Notes under the pieces: model-generated
The model's input: only the letters and a program-made list of their open reading frames with translations
Databases searched by the model: none
What the model was told of the DNA's origin: nothing
Made by a program: the position numbers and the translations under genes
Assembly: GCA_035048495.1 (NCBI GenBank)
Contig: CM068547.1
Location: 27,597,913 to 27,661,912 of the forward strand
Length of the DNA: 64,000 nucleotides
Source: Euptelea pleiosperma
Lineage: Eukaryota; Streptophyta; Magnoliopsida; Ranunculales; Eupteleaceae
Direction: 5' to 3'
Part shown: piece by piece, positions 34,895-47,789 of the stretch
Numbering within the stretch: the stretch's first letter is position 1
Layout: each line of letters begins with the position of its first letter

Positions 34895-37800
34895 AAGGAC
34901 TTAAAAAAGTTGTTTTTAGATTCCCTGCTTTTGTTTGTTGGGAATGCTATTCCCGTGTGTAAAAATAATCTATACATTAATTCTAGATTACCAGATCAGA
35001 AAAGATGCTCAAAAGAGGAATACCGAGGAAGAATGGAACACCCAGGTTGTTTCAATTGATTCTTGAAACAGAACATAAACAGACCCAGAAACAGACCAGC
35101 AAAATCCTACTATTTAACATGGAGTCATGTGCATTAATAACCAAGAGAATACAGTGGTCCTAAAATAACTTTATCTTCAATGGAAAACAAGTTGAATTCT
35201 TCCCAAAGTCCAAGTTAGATAAGTTCTCTTGTTAATTCACAAAATTCACACAATCCAAATTGAGATCAACCATTCAATTGTATTCTCTAAAAAGGAGCAC
35301 CCAAAATGTCAAGACCAAGCAGTTAGTATCTCAATGACCTATAGCAATCTTACGGCAGGCTGTAATAAGTTCCATAATTCATGTTGCAGGTCCCTTATAG
35401 GTTCGTTTAGATACTTCGATTGGATGAGGGTAGAAGCAAGAATAAATCCAAGAGGAATTTCCATAGATAATGAATGCATAATATGCATTACAGTAAGGTC
35501 CTGTAATTTCAAAACTAATCTCTACTGTGTCATAGGTACAATAGAGAATGTCCATGAGAAGTAATTGAAGGAGAGACCATGCAGAATGAAAGAACCTTAC
35601 CAGAGGATGGCAGAGCTTTCCAGAGGCTTTATGTAAAATAAAGCTACTGTTCTCAAGAGGTTGGAAGGCAGACTGAATGCTAAAACTTAATATAAGCCTG
35701 TAATTCTTAGGACTTTATATTCCTCAAGGGTTTCTTTGCTCCCTGCAACCTACCTGAAATCTTCAGAGTATAAATTGGTCCTTTCTCTGAATTCGGGCTT
35801 GTTTGGCCACACCAAAATCTCTTCACTTGTCCTGGAAAAGTTATTTCCGTAACTTAGCAGTGGTAAACCGTGAACCAGGTTAGTCTGAATGTTGTTTGTT
35901 TGACACTAATCTTATCTCAGATGTAGTCAGTATGTTGTTTAAGAGAGAGAGAGAGAGAGAGAGAGAGTAAACTCCATGGGTCCCACAAAGGAGATTCTTT
36001 GGGCCAAAAATACCCAGTTTAGATGACTGAAACCATTAAAAAACGTTGTGTTTTCTGGAGAGCACAAATAAGTCTCTCAGTGGGAGGGAGCTACTAGAGT
36101 CACAGACAAACGATCATGATAATTTCCGCTGCATTGCAGCTGTGGCCAGGCACATGCAGAATTTGCATCATAGCCATCAGCCATCATAGCCATCAGCCCA
36201 TCACAAAAACAGTTGTGATTTCTCAAACGGCTTACAAGCTTTCCAGGGTCTGAAAACTGGTAGTCGATCTGGTATGGTGAAATTCAACAGAATTATTCCT
36301 CGAATATGATGTCAAAGATAAACTGCACTGCATAGAAGATGTCGAAAAATCAAGTGGGAGAAGCATCCATTGGCCATACCAAAATGATGTTACAATGATG
36401 CAAAAGTGTGAGAGTTTTAACATTCAACCTTTGCAACTTTGACAAGAGTAATCGACAAAAGTTAAAAAAAAAAAATCTCAAATCATGGGATTAAACTCAA
36501 TTTTTTTAGGTTGTTGGGATGTAAATTTTATCTCCTGCCTTCCTCTTTAGGTATATAAGGCTGATCAAATAAATAGTTTGGAGTGCACCTGCATCACTGG
36601 CACAGTACTATAAACAGTCCAAGATGTTAGAAACCTTACTATGCGAGTATAAACAGGATCTGATTTAATGAGAAAAAGAGTATAGTTCAAGACCAATAGA
36701 ATTTCATAATAGATCTACCACATCGCAAGCAGACCTAATTAAGGTTGTTGAAAAGACAAAAAAAACACATGATGATCAAAGATGGCATGTTAATCAGTAA
36801 ATTCCACCTGTGTTTTACATTTCATGGGATTTATTTCTTTCTAAGCAGTATACTGTTAATCTTTTCTCAAATAAATGTAATCTCGTAAGTCATTTTATTC
36901 AATCTAGGTTAGGCATACCATAGATACTATTTTTTTTGATAAGGAGGCTACCCTATAAACTTCTATGTTTAGTTTTGTTGTTTACCCTTGATAAACATTA
37001 TCCAATACATATTTTGATAAGTGAAGTGAACAATTTTTTTTAAACTAGTTGACTTATCTCCGCACACATTCAAGCCAATTTTGTATGATCCATCATTGTT
37101 TTCCTACGTGTTGAAGTACTTATTATGCAAAGCAACACCCCTAAAACTAGATATTTTTTCACTTACCAAAGATTATTTCATTGGCTAAGAAATGGGTAAT
37201 GTAATGAAATGAGCAAGGGGACAAGTTTCTGAACTCGAGGAGTTTGACATGTCAAAACCCCATCTTTAGCAAATAACTCACAAGCGTGACAATAGCCAAT
37301 TTATAGCATCATGTTTGGAATATGCAAAGCCAAATGAAATGCTAACCGCTCAAAAAATACCTACAATTTAGCATCAATGGGAAAGAGGAAGGAATCACCC
37401 CCCTCAATCTCAATCTCATGAGCAATAGAAGAACGCTATACCAACAAACTCCTTGTTAGAATCAAAATTCGAAATTCACCACACATCATCATTCCTGCAC
37501 CGACATCCCACACACTCAAATGCTCCCCACAAATGACATAGCTTTTAAATCAACAGGCAAGTCTAACCCTCAGGCAACTTCTATTAATCCTATGACTCTT
37601 GCTTTTGTGAGGCACGCACAATTCTAATCTGATCATTGACTAGGTAAATAAAAGGGAACTTTCATTCCTTCTCAAACAACTTCTGAGTGGAATACTGAAA
37701 TTATCTTAGGGCTTTTACTAAGAAACGTAGTATCAATACGGGTGCAATCAGAAAAACTTACTCTCTATCAGTCCACTTTGCAAGGTCTGATACACAATCA

Positions 37801-38439
37801 GTAACCCATTAAAAGAAATGGTAATCATTGAATTGTCTACGTATAAACATTCCTTGAACCAAATTATAGAGAATTATCAAAGTTATAGTCATGAATCATA
37901 ACTTAAACACATTCTTCTTCAAATTATCTATGTAGAGAAATATAACATACAACTAGCTTCACCGAAAGAAACACTATGGTATTAAACATAAACTGTGATG
38001 AAGCAATACCTGATTTAAATCCCAGAGTCTAGTACGAACCCTGCAATTTCCAGACTAAATCACCAAACCCAACAAAAATCCATCCAGAAAATGTCAATTA
38101 TTATGGATTTTTACATGGATTTCAACTGCCCCCAACAAAAACAAAAACAAAAACAAAACAGAAAACAATAATGTCTCCGATTTATAACAGTAAATGTTTA
38201 TCCATGAGTTTCTTTTCAGTGGTTTGTAGTGCCAAACCCCAATCCAGAAGCATAAGAATAAATTGAACCACCTCCTCCAGCTGAAACTTACAAAAGATCA
38301 ATGTGACCTATTCAGAAAAGAGTGGATGAAGCAACTCAATGGATCATAAGGGAGATCAGTCGTTCACCTCAATAGATGGTGCTTATAAGCCTCCATTTAC
38401 GGAGATCAATCCACAAAGAGGGAGAGATGAGGGACTTAC
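34895..38439. other. AT-rich intergenic DNA, no supported gene
   Basis: No open frame with a recognisable domain on either strand. A (GA)n microsatellite lies at about 35,944-35,968. Positions 36,171-36,198 contain a short direct repeat (CATCATAGCCATCAGC). If the weak exon at 38,440-38,551 is real, this could be the body of a noncoding or fast-evolving minus-strand gene, but I could not assemble further exons. Confidence 0.4.
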
Positions 38440-38551
38440 CAGTTGTCGAGTCTAGGAGAGAGCAGAGCTTGTTTCCTCCCTTTGTTGCAAGAGCCCTTGT
38501 TGAGTAACCTAATTGGGATGGGGGAAAATTGAGTTGTGGGTGGGAAACCAT
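38440..38551 (-). other. Candidate first exon of an unidentified minus-strand transcript
   Basis: On the minus strand an ATG at about 38,551 opens a frame containing LGYSTRALATKGGNKLCSLL, an organelle-presequence-like composition. It runs to a strong splice donor (CTG followed by GTAAGT at 38,439-38,434). I could not identify the protein or find a following exon. The region above 38,551 would be its promoter. It could be a small gene, a leader exon or chance. Confidence 0.3.
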
Positions 38552-38599
38552 TCCCCAATATTTTAGACATCTAATCCCTACTCGTGACCCGCATTTTCT

Positions 38600-38979
38600 C
38601 GTATACTAATCATAAAGGTGCAGCAACAAACACCTTTTTTCGTGGATTAGGTTTTCCGCCCCCATTGGATAGTGTATCTGTGATAACAACCACCCCTAAA
38701 GGAAAGTAAGCAAAATACTGAGCCTACACAGATATGCAAGATAAGCTGGCAAATAAGTAACACTTGCACCAAATGTAATGGATCCATTTTAAGTTTGAGT
38801 CTGAACAAATATTCTAAAAATTTTACAAGCTACCCATTAATTCATTCGTGGGTAGATTCCGAGGTGGTGATTAGATTATTTCAGAAACATATGATCCTGC
38901 TTCTCTTCATATAACCAGTATACACACCCGTTTACAAAAAAACCTTTGATTTTCAAGCACAGAATATAAAACTTTTTTC
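38600..38979 (-). other. 3' flank of nMAT2-like gene
   Basis: Between the stop codon of the maturase gene (at 38,980) and the candidate exon. Probably holds the 3' untranslated region in its right part. No ORF or repeat recognised. Confidence 0.35.
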
Positions 38980-41178
38980 TCACATCAGTGCAGCCTGAAA
39001 TCCTTCTCCACTGTCTTCTTCGTCCCTGTTCCTGCCATCAATGTGTTCCAGGCTTGAGCCCAAAGTTGCTTCTTTAGCTCTCTGGACATTATTGTCGCTA
39101 CCATCGGCCACAGCAAGTTGATCCACCATGATTGCATTCCTTTTGTAGTTCCAAACAAGCATTGAGATATAATCCTGTGGTGTAATAAGACCCTCTTCTC
39201 TGAGGCAGCTCCGTTGCTCCTCAAGAGTCTTCGGATCCTCAAGCCTTATATATTCAAGCAAAACCTTCTCATGCTCAGGCCTCCAAGCACTTGGGAAAGG
39301 TGTATAATCAGTCTCAGGTACAAGAGACATACGGGTATACTGAAGTCCGTCAATGGAATCCACAAGACCCATCCTCAGCAGATTATGGTATTCTGGGGAC
39401 TGTCCTTTTTTCTCCTTCAATGGACGGCTGAGATTCCGTGATGCAATTTTGTACACCTTTGCTCGTGAACGGAGCTTGTACTTTGCAGCATAGAGCTTTG
39501 CCAATGATCCCCTTAGGATGTAAGAGCAGAAGTTCACGACCTTCTTGCGGTTGTCTGCATATCTATACCACTCAACCATCGTTGACAAGAACTTGTTCAT
39601 CTGTGCATTTGTGTGTGCTTGCGTAGCATGGAACATTCTGAAACAAGGTTGTGGGTCTGGATCTCGATCCCCCTTGAGAAATTCCAACTTCCTAAATTGC
39701 TTGATGCATTGCTTCAAGCTCGCTGTAACTGATAGAAGGGTTCCCACACCCTTCTCGCTAATGATCTTTCCACCAGTTGCAGTGTATCGAAGCGTCGGAT
39801 ACACAACCCGTCTGCACAACACGTGGTCCAGAAACATTATACCCTTGGTTATGTGTTCAATAGGGAGGCTCTCATTGTCAAGCTTGAGGAGGTACTTCTG
39901 ATCGCAGAACTCAATCAACTGTTTTCTCAGCGTTGCCGCATCTGCCCTAGGGCCCCGGACCCCGATCAAAATGTGACCTCCATAACGTATGTAATCCATC
40001 TTCCGGGTCTTGTCAGGCCCACTAGTAGGAACGAATTCTGGCCACGATGTATTACCCTGTTCCTCTTCCCCATCCGGACTATTCCATATGACATCACTTT
40101 TTGAAGGTCGATAAAACTCCTTGAGCTTACCCTCCATCCAATGGTCCAATTCATCGAGACATATGTTTGCCAGAAGGGGACTAAGAATCCCACAGTGTCC
40201 CCAAGAAGGAAGCTTCTCAGCCTCCTCTGGGGCAAACCCGAAGAAGGTCAGCAACCAATAAGGGTCAGGCTTCGGCTCGTCTTCTGCTAATACCCTTTTC
40301 TTCTGATACTTCCTCTTCTTCTTTTTCTTCTCCCCTTCATCAACACGGCTAGTGATCACTGGTGTCACAAGTGCCGATTTGATCAAATCAACTACTTTCT
40401 TATCTCTAACATCCCTCATTAGAGCACTAATCACCATTCCCACATTCACCCCATCCAATATTGTGCTCAAGTCCCCTTTTATATACCACAAATAACCTGC
40501 GAAGCTCCGCCGGATAACACGCAACACCGTGTGGGCATTCCTCTCGGGCCTAAATGCAAATGACTTCTGCGAAAACCGGGCCTCATAAATGGGTTCCAAA
40601 ATCATGAACAGAACTTCCTGAACAATCCGATCTTGAAACGTGGTCGGCTGAGTAGTAGTCAGAATAGCTCGAATTTTCCGCTTAGAAAGTGATTCAAGAT
40701 CAGTTTTATCCTTTGGGGACCGAATGAAGAATTCTAACCTAGCTCCCCATTTAAACCTAGAATCCAGAACTGCATTCCTAAGTGCTAACAGGTCTTCCAA
40801 GGCTGATTTCTGTATTGCACTTCGGGGCATAAATGAACCCGTTTCATCAGCGCAGGCTTTCTGGTAAGCCAACACCCACAATTCAAACCTTCGAAGGTAG
40901 GTCGTGAGATTGGTTAAGGTCTTATCAGGTTCTCGAAAATTTTCGATCCACATTGCCGAGCAGACGGCAACACCGTCTTCCTTCATTAAGACAGACGGGT
41001 CGTCCGGGTCGGGGGGGACCCTCCGCTGCATACCCATCGTCGAGAGGAATCGGAAGAAGGTAACGCCATTGATTCTAGGGTTTAGTGAATTTGTGGGTTT
41101 GGACGAGAAGGGTTTGTTGATTCCCGCGGTGGAGTTGATGACAACCCGGCAACAGAGGACGGCGAGGCGTCGATGCAT
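38980..41178 (-). CDS. nMAT2: Nuclear-encoded group II intron maturase, nMAT2 type
   Basis: An intronless 732-residue protein, close to the length of Arabidopsis nMAT2. I chose the ATG at 41,178; the frame stays open to 41,244 but without an earlier ATG. The family are mitochondrial splicing factors for group II introns. Residues 1 to about 45 are basic and hydroxylated, like a mitochondrial presequence. The RT-like region spans about 165-460: TFQDRIVQEVLFMILEPIYE, FAFRPERNAHTVLRVIRR, YIKGDLSTILDG and GILSPLLANICLDELD. The catalytic YADD position reads YGGH (Tyr399-His402), so the polymerase site is lost, consistent with a splicing-only role. The maturase (X) domain lies near 530-590 (NRKKVVNFCSYILRGSLAKL). 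There is no endonuclease domain. The extreme C-terminus (about 690-732) is acidic and extends past the conserved WNYKRNAI block. No disruption seen. Confidence 0.93.
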   Translation of the reverse strand: MHRRLAVLCCRVVINSTAGINKPFSSKPTNSLNPRINGVTFFRFLSTMGMQRRVPPDPDDPSVLMKEDGVAVCSAMWIENFREPDKTLTNLTTYLRRFELWVLAYQKACADETGSFMPRSAIQKSALEDLLALRNAVLDSRFKWGARLEFFIRSPKDKTDLESLSKRKIRAILTTTQPTTFQDRIVQEVLFMILEPIYEARFSQKSFAFRPERNAHTVLRVIRRSFAGYLWYIKGDLSTILDGVNVGMVISALMRDVRDKKVVDLIKSALVTPVITSRVDEGEKKKKKRKYQKKRVLAEDEPKPDPYWLLTFFGFAPEEAEKLPSWGHCGILSPLLANICLDELDHWMEGKLKEFYRPSKSDVIWNSPDGEEEQGNTSWPEFVPTSGPDKTRKMDYIRYGGHILIGVRGPRADAATLRKQLIEFCDQKYLLKLDNESLPIEHITKGIMFLDHVLCRRVVYPTLRYTATGGKIISEKGVGTLLSVTASLKQCIKQFRKLEFLKGDRDPDPQPCFRMFHATQAHTNAQMNKFLSTMVEWYRYADNRKKVVNFCSYILRGSLAKLYAAKYKLRSRAKVYKIASRNLSRPLKEKKGQSPEYHNLLRMGLVDSIDGLQYTRMSLVPETDYTPFPSAWRPEHEKVLLEYIRLEDPKTLEEQRSCLREEGLITPQDYISMLVWNYKRNAIMVDQLAVADGSDNNVQRAKEATLGSSLEHIDGRNRDEEDSGEGFQAALM

Positions 41179-42335
41179 CGGGTGCGTTAGGGCTTTGGGT
41201 TCATGCCATTTGTAAGTGAGATTGAGAAGAAATCGTTCAAACAAAAACCCTGGAAATCAAAGTTCGTCTTGTTCGTTTCTTCAAACAGAAACCGAAAACG
41301 AAGAAAAATCAATAGGTTTTGAATTCTTACATTGGTTCAAACCCTAGTAATCCATCCAAGCTCTTCTGAAATCGAGACCAGTTCGTCTGAGAGTTCAAAT
41401 GTGCGCTTGGGGTGAGTGATTGAGCTCGTCAGCCTAAAACCCTTCAGGCAGCCTAAAAACCCTTGTTACCGTAGTGCTGCTACCATTATACTTAAAAAAG
41501 TACGGGTCTATGATGAACAAGTAGCGAGACGACCTACCAATCAGAACCGCAATTTCATAGGCCCGTTTAGGAGATTTCCTGGACCCGAATATATCAGCAG
41601 TTTATGTGATGCAACTTTATCAATCTGGAGATTCTGGACCGACCAACTTGGTGGGGTCAATCTAGAAGATTTCCTAGACAAGGAATTGGACGTTCATGCA
41701 CCGAGCTTTGATTTTGGTAGAAACTAGTCTGGAGATTGTAAATTCTGTCAGTCTTTCTTGTCTGAGGTCTATTGGAGAACTTTTGATCTTGGGACATGCA
41801 TCTCGGGGTGCCATGTGGCATTATCCAGAGCATGAAATATTTGGGTACCCACATTTTCCTTCTCAAGAGTTAGGGGTGTGATATGTCTTTTTTTGAGCAT
41901 AGAGTATATTTTTCAATGTGTCAGACCCATTAACATCAGGCCGCAGATCGTTATGGTCAGGGAAGGGGTTTGCATGCCTATATAACAAAACAGCTCAGTT
42001 GTCATACCGCTTCATAAAGATAAAGAGTGGTTGAGATCAGATCCATCTATCTATGTTGGCCGGTCGGATCTCAGCCACTCACTCCTACTCATTTATTCGC
42101 CTTAGACTATGATTTGCTAGAAATACAAACTATAGGGGAGTGGTGGTCACTCCGGCCAAAATTCTCTGGGTCCTTCCAACATGTTAATAAGATGGACCCA
42201 ACTGAGGTTGTCAAAGAGTTGAGCATCATAGTGATAGGTGGGGTTGCTACTTTGGGAAGTTCTCTCCTAATTGGATGTTTGTCAAAGAAAATTTTGGTTT
42301 AGCCGTAATAAGATAAAGGATTTGAAAACTTGATA
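41179..42335. other. Promoter side of nMAT2-like gene and intergenic DNA
   Basis: The first 200 bases probably contain the maturase promoter and 5' leader. Further right are domainless open frames (for example 41,416-41,727 plus). A TATA-like CCTATATAACAAAACAGCTC occurs at about 41,980, and an imperfect inverted repeat (GAGTGGTTGAGATC... against GGATCTCAGCCACTC) near 42,025-42,085. No gene supported. Confidence 0.35.
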
Positions 42336-43500
42336 TTATAGACAAGGGGATCCGTTGTCTCCATTCCTGTTTATTGTGGTGGTGGAGGCCTTGAGGGAGA
42401 ATAATGTCTAGATCCGCGAAGAATGCAGAGTTAACAGGCTATGTGGTTGATGAAGGGGTTACAACAATTTTCCATCCTCAGTTTATTGATGATGCGCTAA
42501 TCTTCACAAGGAGAGAGATCAAAGAGTCTTTGAAAGCAAGGAAGATGAGGTGGACAATATCATCCTTACACATAAAGGGCCTAAAGTACCAGTGGTCTAA
42601 GGTTTTTATAGAATGCTTGTCTTTTCTTTGAGGATTTTGTGTTTCGATGGGACCTCCTTTATTCTAGAGAAGGGAGTTAGGTTATCATAGTCCTATTGGT
42701 CTTTTCCTTATGTAGGTCGTCTCGATCTCTTAGGCTGCTTGTATGCTCCTTTTTGGCGTTTGCTTTATAATTTCTTCTACATTCCTAAAAAAAATTATCA
42801 GACAATAATCTTGTCATCCTATTCAAATTGGCAGAGAGACTAATAAAAAATTACTACTTTGGCCCAAATATTTTGAAAGTCAAAAATATATATATTTTTT
42901 TATTTTTGATGCCACCAAAGCACAAGACAAACAAGGTCGCTTATGGGTTTGCAAAGGTGTCATTAAGGGCTCTGAGGTGATCAAATATATAATGCCTTAT
43001 GACAAGTATGGTATGGAATGGAATTCATATTGATGTTTGGGAGGGCACAAGGTCATGGACCCTCAATGAAAAAATAAATATTCTCAAACCCCAAAATTGT
43101 CAAGTCATCAAAGTCTGGGATCTAATGGATATGGTAAATAGTGCGTGGAGAAAAGATGTATTTGAGAATTATTTCCTACGCTATTTTTGAGTCCATTAAA
43201 AGATTCCTAATTCCGTAAGCTCCATCTCAACACAACTTAATCTGGTCTCACAAAAAAAAGTAGGGATACATACACTCAAATTGATCTCTAAGTGCATTAA
43301 GATCCAAACCTTGCTAAAAAGCACCTTGAACCAACAATTGCCTCAAAATTCATGGAAAAGAGATTTGCAGAATCTTGGCCATCCAAGATAAACTTTTTGA
43401 TATGGAAGTGTACTACAAATTTCATACCCACCAATTCGAAACTCAATGAGGAAATTCCAAGTTTAAACCTGGTATGTCCCATGTGTTACAATGCCCGTAA
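42336..43500 (+). mobile_element. LINE (non-LTR) remnant
   Basis: The plus strand contains RQGDPLSPFLFIVVVEAL (about 42,328-42,385) and QFIDDALIFTRREIKESL (about 42,480), matching the plant LINE reverse transcriptase core. Past 43,000 come AWRKDVFENYF and PSKINFLIWKCTTNFIPTN, ending with LNLVCPMCYNA (about 43,490), typical of the RT-associated zinc-binding region. Multiple stops and deletions; no intact frame. Confidence 0.8.
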
Positions 43501-43736
43501 AATAATTTAACAAGTTTTAATTTATTCTCCATTGGTTGCCTGTGTTTTGCCTCGATCCCTATGGACCAAATTAAGGTTGGCATCATTCAAAAATGTCCTT
43601 TATTAAATATTGGATGACCTATTCGCTTCACCTAAGCCAGATAGATGCCCCAAACTCATATGTTTTTCCATTTATATACGGGCTTTTCAATGAATGAAAA
43701 TACATGGAAAGCAAGATGCAATTAAACAAAACCTTT

Positions 43737-44120
43737 TGTTGAAAATCAACCTTCCTTGAAGTAGCAAAAATAGAGAGAATATAAAAGATCAATCACACAA
43801 ACACAACATATTTACGTGGTACGACAATGTGCCTATATCCACGGGTGAGAATAGCTCATTCAATATCTCTAAAGAATTAGAATTACTATATCTTCCTCTC
43901 TCTCACTCTCTCAATGTACAAGGGAAACCCCAATGCCCCTTTTGAGAATATATACAATCTATAGTACAATGAAATACCCAAAGCACCCAATACAAGTTCT
44001 ACTCCAATACAAACTGTACAAACCTATACATGCAAAAATTCTATATTCCAACACAAGTTGGACCCGCATTGTGACTTAATGAGCAAGAAAAGGCCCACAT
44101 AATACATGACACCTAAAACA
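43737..44120 (-). repeat. 3' LTR of the 44-48 kb copia element
   Basis: Starts TGTTGAAAATCAACCTTCC on the plus strand and shares TCAATCACA, CTCTCTCAATGTACAAG and CCAACACAAG blocks with the LTR at 47,790. Many substitutions and small indels separate them, so the element is old. The right boundary is set by the polypurine tract and is approximate. Confidence 0.75.
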
Positions 44121-45784
44121 TCAATCTCCACCTTGGGTTGTGTTCTATTACCTTTTGAAGATAACTTGTAGATGCCTCCACCTCTTACACCACTAACTTG
44201 AGGTGCATCGCCAATCTTCAACATTGGGCAAGATTGGTCGAGTCCAATTAATACTTGAACTTTTCTGTAAGAACGTACTTAGTAAACATGTCAACTGCAT
44301 TGTCCTTGGTGTAAATCTTTTCAAAGAATATTTCACCTAGCAAAATTAACTCTTGTATCTTGTGGAACCTCAATTCAATATGTTTGGTCGTAAAATGATA
44401 CAATTGATATTTTTTTTTAAATAGATATATGACACTTTTACTGTCATAAGAAAAATTGAACTCTATTCTGCTTCAACATGAGGTCAGTTGCCAATCCCTT
44501 AACATGGCTTCTTTGGATGCCTTTGTAATTGCCGTGCACTTTTGCTTCAGTTGTAGAAAGTGCTTTATTAACCGTAGCATTGATCTCCAACAATTAATTC
44601 ACCTAAAAGTATAAAAAACATAACATGTAGTGTCATATAAGTCTCATACATAGTCAAAATCTACATATATCCAACAATTGAATTTGAGCCTTGTTGTCTT
44701 TCAAATATAATACCAATATCCTTCATCCCCTTTAAGTAACCTATTTAGCTGAATTACAATGCTTCTTTAGTGGATTCGACATATACCTACCTAAATCATT
44801 CGTGTCAAATTCTTTGCTCAACAAAAACTTCATCAAATATATCTCAAATTTCTCTTTTACAGCCGCAATTAACATATCATCAATATATAACATTAATAGA
44901 ATATAAAAAAAATCATCAAAACTCTAAGATATTCGCAACAATCATATTCATAGCGAGCGTAGCTACTCTGCATCATGTAGGAATCAAATCTCTTGTACCA
45001 TTGTTGTGGAGACTACTTCAACCCATAAGTAGTGATTTCTTTAGTTTGCATGCATAATTTTCCTTTTCTAGCTCCTTAAACCCCTTTGGTTGTTCAATGT
45101 AAATTTGCTTCTCCAAATCTCCATAAAGAAACTTCATTTTCTCATCAAGATGTTCAAGTTCTAAATCAAACTCTGGTACCATTGCTAGCAACGCTAATTG
45201 AAGTGTGCTTCATAACTAGAGAGAAGATTTCGTTGTACTCAGCCCTGGCCTCTTGTTATGAGTACCCTTTTGACACTAGTTGAGCCTTATATCTTCACCT
45301 TATTTATTTAGTAATATTTTTCTTTTCTTAACACCCATTTGCATGCAATAGGCTTCTTTCCCTTAGGTGGTTTCACCCACTCCAAAATTTTATTTTTCTA
45401 AAGTGACTCCATCTTTTGCACCATAGACTCCATACATATGTCGTCATCCCTAGCTGTTATAGTATCATAGAAAGAAAATAGATCTCCACAACTGGTAATT
45501 AAAGTAAATTGAATCATTTCTTCAAAATTGTACCTTTATAGAGCCTTGGTAATTTGTTTTTCATACCCTTAACAATATTGTAAAGTTCTTGTTGGTGTTG
45601 TTGATTGTCCCTGCTAGATGTTTTTTCTTATGACAAATTTTCTTTATCTTCTACTACCCCATCTAGCTCTACCTGAACTAATTGTCTATTTTCATCACCA
45701 TCCTTCTACAACTTGTCTTCCTTTTCCATATTTCTTTTCACCTTGTAGGCTTAATCATATAAGAAATGCCTACAAATGAATTTC

Positions 45785-46102
45785 TTATATACAATTGGAT
45801 CCCATAACTTTTTTGCCTTTCACCCCCTTTTTCATAATCAAGAAATATGCACTTTCTTGATTTTGGATCACCTTAGATATTTGATCGCTTGGCATATGAA
45901 CATAGGGAAAACTCTCAAAGATCTTTAACATGGAGTAGTCGACATCCTTTTTTGTCCAAGCCTCCTTTGCAACTTTGAAGTCAAGTGATGTAGACATGTT
46001 GATAATAAAACATGCTATGCTAACTACATCAACCCAAAAGTTCTTTGGCAATCTTGCATGCAACCTTATACTTTTTGCTCTTTTCAAGAGAGTCTTATTC
46101 AT
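45785..46102 (-). pseudogene. Copia integrase fragment
   Basis: The longest readable piece of the element's pol. It corresponds to the region between the integrase core and its C-terminal extension, where copia proteins have an MN+TLLERAR-like start and an LPK.FW motif. It then runs into a worn segment with a VHMPSDQISKV-like block. Flanked by frameshifts on both sides. Confidence 0.75.
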
Positions 46103-47789
46103 ACGTTATACAATCCCGGATCTCTTGTGTGGTTCTAAGAGTATAAAGTGTCGAGTGATGCCTTAATTCTTGCCAAACTCCATAAATTCTTTCTCATTGT
46201 ACTCTTGTTTGTTGTCTATCTTTAGGCACTTGATTCCCCTTTATGTCTTATTTTCTATTTTTGCCATCCACTACTTGAACTTAATGAAAACTTCTAATTT
46301 CTGGTTCATAAAGTAGACCAAAACTTTCCTTGAGTAATCATCAATAAAAAACTGACAAAGTAGTAAGCTCGTCCCTTTGATTATATTGTCGCAGGGCCCC
46401 AAACATCTTATTGAACATAGTCAAGAATATCCTTGCTTTTATGAATGCAATTTTGAACTGAACAATGCATTGTTTCTTATAAAAGTGATATTTACAAAAA
46501 ATCAACTTGCATGAATTTACTTCATTCAACAACCTTTTTTACGAAGTTCCACGTTCATTGATATGCCCTAGCCACATCTACCACAGATTTGTATCATCTG
46601 TACTGGAATTTTCTTGTGTAGAAACATCAACTCCACCTATAGCTGTACTCCTTACCAACTTATACAAGTTTCTAATTTTTGGCCTTTCATTAATGCTATA
46701 GCACCTCCAACCGTGTTCAGAACTTCACTTGTTGTTGAGTATATATGCATTATACCTTATAAAAAAATGTATGTGTAATTATTCAAATCTAATGTCACTA
46801 GGGATATCGGATTTTTCTTTAATTAATTCTAGAATATGTCTGACATCTCCTAAAGTCCTTACAATTACATTAAATATCTTAATTTTGATAGTTCATATTC
46901 CAATGGCTTTGCATGCAACACATTACCTATTAGAACATTACTACAATTGTAAAATTTACTGTGTCAACCCAATCCCTAATAGAGCACAATGATATGAACA
47001 TTTAGAGTCCAAAATCCAAAAATTGTCAAGATAACTCATACTTGTGGAGATCGAGAGTAGGTCTTCGCCAGTCTCTGAATTTTTAGTTGCTACCCTTGAT
47101 TTTGATCTAGAATTTTTCTTATTCGATAAGTTTCTCTCCTTAGATCTCCCACACATCCTTGATTTAAGTTTCATATTGCCGCAAGCCCTTCCACTTGGTT
47201 TTCCTCCTTGTCTCGTTAGACAAGAGAGTTACAGTAACTTTCTCTATCTTTAGAATTTCCTTTCTAGATAGCAAGGTTATGCGCGAGATGATCAGAAGAA
47301 GAGGGGAGTGATGCCAAGAGTAGTAACACTTTACATTCTTCATTGATCTTCACCTTGAGCCTCAATAGTTTACTAATTATTTTATTGAACATGTTGAGAT
47401 GCTCTAGAGCTTTGTTATTTGTAGTCTCCACAATTGCTTCTTCAAAATAACTTATTTGTCAGAGATTTTGTTATGTATAGATTCTTTAGTTTTGCCAAGA
47501 TCTCAAAAGCAGATTCTACATTCATCACGTTGTATATAATTTTGTCGACAAGATAAATTTGTACTGTACTTACGATCTTCTCATTGAGTTCTTCCCTCTC
47601 GTCATCCTTTATTGATTTAGATTAATTTTGTTGTCTTGTCATACAATGCCTTGCTCAAACCCTATTATATCAACAGATCTTTCACTCTCAACTACTATAA
47701 GTCAAAGTTATTCTTACCATAGAATTTCTCCACTTTGAACTTGATACCAAAGCCATTTGTTGCCATCATGAATAACCAAGATACAAGAT

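Noticed and set aside
39214..40235. Plus- and minus-strand frames overlapping the maturase gene
   Set aside because: Shadows in other frames of the 732-residue maturase coding sequence.
41179..41244. Extended maturase N-terminus of 22 more residues
   Set aside because: The extension begins at TTG, not ATG. The ATG at 41,178 gives the family-typical length and a good presequence.
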